DNA from: Variovorax sp. PAMC 28711
GTDB taxonomy: Bacteria > Pseudomonadota > Gammaproteobacteria > Burkholderiales > Burkholderiaceae_C
Assembly (NCBI RefSeq): GCF_001577265.1
Contig: NZ_CP014517.1
Coordinates: forward strand, 4,190,501 to 4,254,500
DNA: 64,000 bases
Direction: 5' to 3'
Shown here piece by piece: positions 58,858 to 64,000 of the stretch (position 1 is its first letter; the number at the start of each line of letters is the position of its first letter). Below the pieces are notes generated by a model. It ran no database searches. It was not told the origin of the DNA and saw only the letters and a program-made list of their open reading frames with translations. The position numbers were made by a program, and so were the translations under genes.

Positions 58858-59859
58858 ATGGCTCAAATCAACATCAGAATAGAAAATCAACTGAATGCCG
58901 TAGGCGACGAAGTTTCCGCATTGATTGCCGTTGTCAGGCCAATTCTTCAAGGGCTTTTGTATGCTCTTAAGCATGAAGTTGTTGCAGAAGTGGGAGGTTT
59001 TGAGAAAGTCAAAGTGCTAATGCTTCCCCGCTTATACCGGCCAGGAGACGGTGACATCGGAATATGCTTTGAATATGCAGTTCACGACGCCGTAAAACGA
59101 AAAGATGCAAAGGTGGTTGAAAAGATTCAAGATGCCATGCAGAAGCACTGTAAGGTTCCTGGAAAAAAATTGGCATCAATCCTTTTTGGAGCCGAGAAAA
59201 GTGGTTCTCTTAGACTTATAGACACTGCGCACGACTTATTGACCGATGAATCAAGATTGCTGACCGGCGCCCAAGCGCAACCACCGAAACTAAAGCGCTA
59301 CATCAACCAACTTGCAGCAGCCTTTCGACGACCCACCACCCGACTCTATTTGCCCGCGAGCATTAGTGGCGCTTGGAAGGCAGACCTTTTTCTTGGCATG
59401 ACCGACTCTGACAGGTGGGTTGGAACGACAGTCAAAATTAATCCAGCGCAGCTAGAAGGTGCTACGGGTCTAAGAGTCGGCATAGTTCCTTCTCGTCAAG
59501 GTGGCAGCGATAAAATTATATTAGATGGCGCAAAGAATTTAATTGTTTGCCCACTGCCATATGACGCCGCCTTCATGGAATTATTCTATTCGGCTTGGAT
59601 AATCGTTCAGCAATTCATCGCTGCCGACGCAAAACTTCCAAAAGAAGCTTCGCTCCCGACAGCTCCCCAACGAATGGTCGCTCGATTATTAGAGGAGCGT
59701 AGAAACTTTCCGTTAGTTGATGTGATCGAAGCGCTACAACCTCTTGCACAGCCCGAGCTTTTGGAAACATCGCCGAAAGAAAAACCTGCCGAATCGAAAA
59801 GAGAAGAAGAAGCGCTTGTGGACACTCTGATAGCACCCGTATCACGAGTGCTTACTTAA
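58858..59859 (+). CDS. AT-rich cargo gene of unknown function
   Basis: 333 residues, with RBS TAAGG 8 bp before the ATG. Codon and base usage are far more AT-rich than anything else in the window. The middle part is distinctive: KADLFLGMTDSDRWVGTTVK, then KIILDGAKNLIVCPLPYD and FMELFYSAWIIVQQF. The acidic and Lys residues around GTTVKIN could belong to a nuclease-like fold, but this is not demonstrated. It is the only cargo of the element, so a defence or addiction role is possible. Confidence 0.75.
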   Translation: MAQINIRIENQLNAVGDEVSALIAVVRPILQGLLYALKHEVVAEVGGFEKVKVLMLPRLYRPGDGDIGICFEYAVHDAVKRKDAKVVEKIQDAMQKHCKVPGKKLASILFGAEKSGSLRLIDTAHDLLTDESRLLTGAQAQPPKLKRYINQLAAAFRRPTTRLYLPASISGAWKADLFLGMTDSDRWVGTTVKINPAQLEGATGLRVGIVPSRQGGSDKIILDGAKNLIVCPLPYDAAFMELFYSAWIIVQQFIAADAKLPKEASLPTAPQRMVARLLEERRNFPLVDVIEALQPLAQPELLETSPKEKPAESKREEEALVDTLIAPVSRVLT

Positions 59860-59910
59860 AAGACTAGGCGTTAAACTGCACCACCCAGTTCTCAGCATCG
59901 CTTGCGCTGG

Positions 59911-59917
59911 GGAGCCA
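59911..59917. other. Right attachment repeat (attR)
   Basis: GGAGCCA, identical to the tRNA 3' end at 53805-53811. Host sequence with a terminator follows. Confidence 0.55.
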
Positions 59918-59940
59918 TACACAAGCCGCATGGCCACTGG

Positions 59941-59974
59941 AAAGCCCGCTATTTAATCGATAGCGGGCTTTTTT
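59941..59974 (+). terminator. Rho-independent terminator, probably the original tRNA-Asn terminator
   Basis: GCCCGCTAT and ATAGCGGGC, 7-base loop, then six T. It lies 24 bp past the right attachment repeat. Confidence 0.9.
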
Positions 59975-60218
59975 CCTTTTGGACGGCAAAGTCGAGTCGT
60001 ATCACGATTCATGTCACCACCCATTGATGGCGCCCGCGTGTGAATTTGGCAGCGGTGAGGACACCCCCGTTTGGAACGATGTGTGTCAGAACCCATTGGT
60101 CCCAACGAGCGACAGCACAGGGCACAAGCCGCGCTCGGTGCTCAAACGAATACTCCCCAGCAACGACGGCTGGCCGAGCAGCCGCAGCAGCCATCGCGAA
60201 CGCTCCGGCCTACAGAAA
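59975..60218. other. Gene-free stretch with probable IS debris
   Basis: No intact gene is seen. The run containing GGTGAGGACACCCCCGTTT recalls the outer ends of IS66-family elements, and the adjacent sequence holds an IS66 transposase remnant. Confidence 0.4.
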
Positions 60219-60361
60219 TCACGCGCGCTCGGTCTCGTACAAGTCGCCGAAGAACTTCAGCGCCCGTTCGGCGCCGCATTCTTAGTGTCTGCATGCAGCT
60301 CGAGGAACTTGCGCCGTGCGTGGGCCGCGCAGCCGACCTGGCTCACGCCGTGCGCGAAGCT
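60219..60361 (-). pseudogene. IS66-family TnpC transposase remnant
   Basis: The minus strand reads SFAHGVSQVGCAAHARRKF, then LELHADTKN, stops, and one frame further continues ERALKFFGDLYETERA. This is the AHARRKF region of IS66 transposases, carrying a frameshift and stop. Only about 45 codons remain. Confidence 0.8.
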
Positions 60362-60848
60362 CCGGTGCAGCGTCTACGTCGACCCCCACCGTGGTCATGC
60401 TCATTGCCGCGGCGAGCCGAATTTCGTTGGTTATTCCGATGACCCCTGTCAGCGATGCGATGCATTGCTCGGCGCCCTGCTTCTGGAATGGCCAATCAAG
60501 TTGGCCTGCCAGCGTGACCCACCCGTCGTGGGCATCCACGTACACAGAGCCGACCGGCAGATAGGTAATCCACTCGATCACGTTCTGTGCGGAGCGTGCG
60601 ATGTCGGCATCTGTTCGAATGCTTGATTGCGCCAATTCGACATCGACCTCGTCCACCACCGCCTTCACGCCTCCTACCCGTTCGATCGCATGCTGCGCCC
60701 TCCACTTCTCCGTATAAGTGCCGACGCAACCACTCAGCAAGACCACTCCGGAATCAACTTCGATTCCGATGAACGACGCGTCGACGGAGGGCTCCGAGGC
60801 GAGTTCGGCCAGCACGTCGCGCCGGAGTCGGGCATCTGTTTTCTTCAT
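60282..60848 (-). CDS. BON-domain protein, C-terminus replaced by IS66 sequence
   Basis: 188 residues from the ATG at 60848 (RBS AAGAGGCG). Two BON domains are visible (VLAELASEPSVDASFIGIEV; ...VEWITYLPVGSVYVDAHDGW). A third BON domain would follow in the usual three-domain proteins, but after about residue 162 the frame runs out of phase through the IS66 remnant and stops. BON proteins bind phospholipids and often join stress regulons. The shortened protein may still fold. Confidence 0.8.
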   Translation of the reverse strand: MKKTDARLRRDVLAELASEPSVDASFIGIEVDSGVVLLSGCVGTYTEKWRAQHAIERVGGVKAVVDEVDVELAQSSIRTDADIARSAQNVIEWITYLPVGSVYVDAHDGWVTLAGQLDWPFQKQGAEQCIASLTGVIGITNEIRLAAAMSMTTVGVDVDAAPELRARREPGRLRGPRTAQVPRAACRH

Positions 60849-60952
60849 TGCATTGCGCCTCTTGTTGCAAAACCTGAGCATCGCGCGCACGACACGCCGG
60901 GTCTGTGCGCTGGCGAACAGTCGAAATTCCACAATGCGACCAACATGCTGCA

Positions 60953-61213
60953 ATGCCCGCTGCATCTCCCTCACCACCGCTGTTGCAAGCCCGGCCGCTG
61001 ACCGTGCACAGTGCGCGCGTCACGACGCCCGTTCGCTATGTGGCAGCGGACGGCCAGCGCCACACCATCCCCAGGGGCCCCTGCCTGATCGAAAAGATGG
61101 ACGGCCCTGTGGTTGAGGTGATCTGGGGTGCCAAAGGCCAGAACTGCACCACGCTCCCGATCGATGACGTGGAGAACGCCGAGGCGCGGGGCGACCTGGT
61201 CCTGCTCGACTGA
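60953..61213 (+). CDS. Hypothetical protein
   Basis: 86 residues from an ATG; a GTG at 61004 is also possible. The C-terminal 60 residues (TPVRYVAADGQRHTIPRGPC and NCTTLPIDDVENAEARGDL) look like a compact conserved beta domain; no function recognised. Confidence 0.5.
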   Translation: MPAASPSPPLLQARPLTVHSARVTTPVRYVAADGQRHTIPRGPCLIEKMDGPVVEVIWGAKGQNCTTLPIDDVENAEARGDLVLLD

Positions 61214-61339
61214 AGCCTACCGGCAGGCAGATCGTCGGCGGCGGACCGGCGGCCCATCGCACGGCGAGCCGAACGGCTACTCGGACCCGGACCGAGAGCC
61301 CGAGCGAGAAAGACTTGTATTTTTCCAGCGCATGATTTT

Positions 61340-62032
61340 TCAGCCCAATTGCTGGGCGTAGACCGCCGCGTCGGCGCCATAGCAACTGCAGGCGGCCTTC
61401 TCCAGCCCACTGCGGTCGAGGATCGCCATGTGACCGCGCGTGTAACCGATCAGGCCGGCGTTCTGCAAGGCGCCGGCCGCGGCAGTGACGCCCACGCGGC
61501 GCACGCCCAGCATGTACGCGAGGAATTCCTGGGTCACACGGAATTCGTCGGCGTGCGCGCGATCCTGGCTCATGAGAAGCCAGCGCGCGAGACGCGGCGC
61601 GATGAGGTGGTAGCGCAGGCACGCGGCCGACGAGGCGAGCTGTGTCATCAGGACATAGACATACCGCCCCATCACGCGCTGGAGTGAGGGGCTTTGCGGC
61701 CACACGCGCCGAAAGGCCGCCACATCGGCCCGCCACGCAGTGCCGGCCCCCTGCACCAGCGCCTGCAGCGGCGCGCGCGCCACGCCGAGCGCCAGGTGTG
61801 CGCCCAGCATGCCTTCTCGCCCGATCATGCCGACCTCCAGGCCCGGGTGGTCGTCGGTGTTGGTCACGAGCGAAATGAAGCTGTCCACCGGGAAATGCAC
61901 ATGTCGAAGTGTTTCGCCTGGCCGGCAGAGCACGTCGCCGAGCACGAGCTCGATCGGCTTGCAGATGGAAAGCAGTCTCACGCGCTCCTGGCGTGGGAGC
62001 ATGTGGATCAAATGGTTCTGGTCATTGGGCAA
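61340..62032 (-). CDS. Crp/Fnr-family regulator
   Basis: 230 residues. TTG at 62032 with the strong RBS AAGGAGA 6 bp before is the best start. A cyclic-nucleotide-binding-like domain (LVLGDVLCRPGETLRHVHFP) and C-terminal HTH (RVTQEFLAYMLGVRRVGVTA) are seen. The Fnr cysteines are not present in the expected places, so a 4Fe-4S sensor is unlikely. Confidence 0.85.
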   Translation of the reverse strand: MPNDQNHLIHMLPRQERVRLLSICKPIELVLGDVLCRPGETLRHVHFPVDSFISLVTNTDDHPGLEVGMIGREGMLGAHLALGVARAPLQALVQGAGTAWRADVAAFRRVWPQSPSLQRVMGRYVYVLMTQLASSAACLRYHLIAPRLARWLLMSQDRAHADEFRVTQEFLAYMLGVRRVGVTAAAGALQNAGLIGYTRGHMAILDRSGLEKAACSCYGADAAVYAQQLG

Positions 62033-62091
62033 GCGGGTCTCCTTGGGGAAACCTACCTTGGGGCCATTTCGCACCGCCGACTGTCTGCCAG

Positions 62092-62104
62092 CGCACATAG
62101 TGCG
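62092..62104. promoter_or_regulatory. CGCAC-ATA-GTGCG dyad upstream of the first Crp/Fnr-like gene
   Basis: Perfect 5-bp arms, 60 bp before the TTG start. GCGCACATAG here also occurs in the upstream region of the second regulator. Confidence 0.35.
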
Positions 62105-62169
62105 AATCGCGCGACATCGTCGACGCCATTCGCACCTTGGCGCTCGGGCGCTGATAGTTTTCATCGGCT

Positions 62170-62379
62170 GTGGGGGAACTTCTAGCCAACCAGATGGACC
62201 GTCTCCACGCTTGCCCCGCGCAAGATCAGCTGACCGAGCGCGAATACCAGGTGCTCTGCTTGACGACCCACAGCGACCTGACCTCCAACGCGTTCAACAA
62301 CCGGCTCATCCCCTGCGCTCGCGTCCCCGTGCTCAAACCGCCATCTCGTCGGGCAGCAAGCGTTCGTACTCCGTTTTGA
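62170..62379 (+). pseudogene. LuxR-type HTH remnant
   Basis: The frame contains DQLTEREYQVLCL, the entry to a LuxR C-terminal HTH, but the recognition helix that should follow is lost and the sequence becomes unrelated (TTHSDLTSNAF). Probably the leftover of a response-regulator gene between the two Crp/Fnr genes. Confidence 0.4.
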
Positions 62380-63049
62380 CCACCGCGTAGCACTCGCAGC
62401 TGCGCTCCTCGATGCCGGGACGATCGAGCACCGTGATGTGCCCCCGGGCGTACTGGATCAAGCCGGCTTTCTGCAGCTTGAGCGCACTCTCGGTCACCCC
62501 CTCGCGCCGCACACCGAGCATGTTGGCGATCAGTTCCTGGGTCATGACCAGTTCGTTGCCCTGCAGCCGGTCCAGGCTGAGCAGCAGCCAGCGGCACAGC
62601 TGCTGGTCGAGCGAGTGGTGGCGATTGCACACAGCCGTCTGCGCCATCTGCGTGATCAGGGCTTGCGTGTAGCGCAGCAGCAGATGAAGGACCGGGGCGC
62701 GTTTGAACTCCTCCTTCATCACCTCTGCGGCGAGGCGGAATGCACGGCCAGCGCTCTGCACCACGGCACGACTGGTGGTCGACTCACCCCCCATGAAGAG
62801 CGAGATGCCGACCACGCCCTCGTTGCCGACCACCGCAATCTCCGCCGATGCGCCGTTCTCCATCACGTAGAGCAGGGAGACGATCGACGTGGTGGGAAAG
62901 TACACGTGGCTTTGCACACTCCCCGACTCGTGCAGGACCTTGCCGAGCGGCAACGAAACCATCTCGAGCTGGTCGCGCCAGCGCGACCACTCCGCCGCGG
63001 GCAGCGAGGAGAGCAGATGGTTCCGCATCGGATCGATCGAATTCGGCAT
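62333..63049 (-). CDS. Crp/Fnr-family regulator
   Basis: 238 residues from the ATG at 63049 (RBS AAGGAA). A ligand domain (VLHESGSVQSHVYFPTTSIVSLLYV) and an HTH (LVMTQELIANMLGVRREGVTESAL). Paralogous to the 61340-62032 gene with clear similarity in the HTH. Signal unknown. The paralogues may share targets because their promoter regions share a motif. Confidence 0.88.
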   Translation of the reverse strand: MPNSIDPMRNHLLSSLPAAEWSRWRDQLEMVSLPLGKVLHESGSVQSHVYFPTTSIVSLLYVMENGASAEIAVVGNEGVVGISLFMGGESTTSRAVVQSAGRAFRLAAEVMKEEFKRAPVLHLLLRYTQALITQMAQTAVCNRHHSLDQQLCRWLLLSLDRLQGNELVMTQELIANMLGVRREGVTESALKLQKAGLIQYARGHITVLDRPGIEERSCECYAVVKTEYERLLPDEMAV

Positions 63050-63212
63050 GGAGAGAGATTCCTTGGCATGGCTCGCTCGACCGACTGCGGTCGCGGGGCT
63101 CTGTTCGCTTTCGCACTTATAGAGTGGTTGCGAAATGGAGTCCAGCGAAGGGTGGCGTTGTGTCCAATTTGACGCAGTCGCTGGGGAGGCGTGCAAATGA
63201 ATCGCATCGCTA

Positions 63213-63228
63213 TGTGCGCTATCGCACA
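63213..63228. promoter_or_regulatory. TGTGCG-CTAT-CGCACA palindrome, CRP-type spacing
   Basis: TGTG-N8-CACA, the spacing of Crp/Fnr sites, 164 bp before the second regulator. Suggests autoregulation or cross-regulation by the two Crp/Fnr proteins; inference. Confidence 0.45.
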
Positions 63229-63340
63229 GACCGAATGCACCAATCAGTCGATGAAGCTCAGCAGCTTGGGCACGTCCGGGTTCGGCTTCGACGTCACCGA
63301 CCGCCCCACGCCGCGCTCGGACAGGTCGCACCCCGACTGG

Positions 63341-64000
63341 CTATCGCCACGACAAGATCATCGAGAAATAGCCGCCGATCAGCGCCAGAACGGTGGTGAG
63401 CGCGTAGCTCACCGGATAAGGGACGGCGGCAACGGAACTATCGGATTCCTCCATGATGGCGTTCAGACCTGGCGTGCTGTTGCGCGCGCCCGTGGTGGCA
63501 CCGGCGGAGATGATCGAATTGAGGCCGAAGAGCTTGATCCCGACCCAGAAGGCGACCAGCGGCGGCACGAGTGCGCCCGCGAGGCCGATGAGCGCGAGCC
63601 ACAGAATGGTGTCTCCGCTGAGTGCGGAGATGACCTTGGGGCCGACATTGGCGGACAGCACCGCCACGAAGGCGTTCAAACCGAAATCCTGCAGGAAGCT
63701 GCGGGCACCTTCGTGCACTGGACCGCCGAACTCCGGATTGCGGCTGCGGAAATAGCTGACGCATACGCCCGCCATGATGACGCCGGCCGACGTTCCAAGC
63801 GCAAAGGGTATGCCGGATACCGTGACCGTGAAGATACCCACCAGATAGCCCACCAACATCGCGAGCGCGAGGTAGGGAACCTCGGACTTCATCGTCGGCA
63901 GGATGACGTGGCCGCCCAGCCCTTTCGCCGTTGTTCTGAGCGCTGCGTCCGGCCCGGTCAGGCGCAAGACGTCGCCGAAGCGGACATCGCTTTTCGGGCC
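63341..64000 (-). CDS. YidE/AspT-family membrane transporter, 5' end outside the window
   Basis: 219 residues visible, open to the window edge. Starts with the end of a TrkA_C-like domain (SDVRFGDVLRLTG) followed by five or six membrane helices (VPYLALAMLVGYLVGIF; FALGTSAGVIMAGVC; SIISAGATTGARNSTPGL). This is the second half of the YidE/aspartate-alanine exchanger architecture. Substrate unknown. Confidence 0.8.
   Translation of the reverse strand, partial: GPKSDVRFGDVLRLTGPDAALRTTAKGLGGHVILPTMKSEVPYLALAMLVGYLVGIFTVTVSGIPFALGTSAGVIMAGVCVSYFRSRNPEFGGPVHEGARSFLQDFGLNAFVAVLSANVGPKVISALSGDTILWLALIGLAGALVPPLVAFWVGIKLFGLNSIISAGATTGARNSTPGLNAIMEESDSSVAAVPYPVSYALTTVLALIGGYFSMILSWR

Larger units (their letters stand above)
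53805..59917. mobile_element. Integrated element at the 3' end of tRNA-Asn
   Basis: Bounded by GGAGCCA at 53805-53811 (within the tRNA) and at 59911-59917. Contents on the minus strand, in transcription order: RHH-like protein, Rep-like protein, two small ORFs and a serine recombinase; on the plus strand an AT-rich cargo gene. Without the 1.32-kb IS it is about 4.8 kb. A strong terminator just past the right end suits a former tRNA terminator. No conjugation genes, so an integrative mobilisable or plasmid/phage-like replicon is likely. Confidence 0.8.

Noticed and set aside
60009..60194. A 61-codon minus-strand frame
   Set aside because: Ala/Arg-rich with no motif, in a stretch that looks like IS debris.

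Overview
The window is GC-rich chromosomal DNA from a betaproteobacterium of the Burkholderiales, most likely the Comamonadaceae (Variovorax-like). The smc-zipA-ligA order, the cysI-DUF934-cysH-cysD-cysN cluster, a FdxA/type-2 ferredoxin-NADP reductase pair and a 98-bp dispersed intergenic repeat all fit that group. The assignment is by pattern recognition, not by a search.

Layout. 1-12.4 kb is housekeeping: a HAD hydrolase (cut by the window edge), phosphoglucomutase, a DoxX membrane protein, peptide deformylase, a Gly/Tyr-rich lipoprotein, ligA, a beta-propeller lipoprotein, zipA and smc. 12.5-16.6 kb holds a lipoprotein, a HipB/HipA-type module, a ParA-like ATPase and a class A beta-lactamase. 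16.6-22.2 kb has dsbB and a sulfate-uptake operon (sbp-cysT-cysW-cysA), a small hydrolase and a 1-Cys peroxiredoxin. 22.2-31.8 kb is mixed metabolism: a LysR regulator divergent from azoR, an FMN reductase, panE, a halogenase-like flavoprotein coupled to a DsbA-like protein, an EpsC-type serine acetyltransferase, a cation/proton antiporter, a GST, a broken Bug-receptor start and a second sulfate-binding protein. 31.9-39.4 kb has an Fe-trafficking protein, mnmC, a transglutaminase-like protein, a lipoprotein hydrolase, a DUF4174 protein and an extensin-like protein.

37.9-44.1 kb looks like a periplasmic methionine-oxidation response locus. A two-component system diverges from a cytochrome b plus MsrP-like molybdoenzyme, followed by a methionine-rich MXKDX repeat protein, a DipZ thiol-disulfide transducer and an exported MsrA. 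44.7-51.3 kb is the assimilatory sulfate-reduction operon followed by ferredoxin and its reductase. A TPP riboswitch at 51.3 kb sits in the leader of a TonB-dependent receptor gene.

At 53.7 kb a tRNA-Asn gene is the insertion point of a compact integrated element (about 53,805-59,917) bounded by a 7-bp repeat. It encodes a serine recombinase (split by an IS3-family element), an RHH-like protein, a Rep-like protein, two small coupled ORFs and one AT-rich cargo gene of unknown function. The original tRNA-side terminator appears to lie beyond the far end. The last 4 kb has a BON-domain gene truncated by an IS66-family remnant, two Crp/Fnr-type regulators whose upstream regions share a motif, a LuxR-like fragment and the 3' part of a YidE/AspT-type transporter gene.

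Sulfur is the recurring theme: sulfate uptake, activation and reduction to sulfide, O-acetylserine supply by the EpsC-type enzyme, a sulfur-linked peroxiredoxin, and several thiol and methionine-sulfoxide repair proteins.
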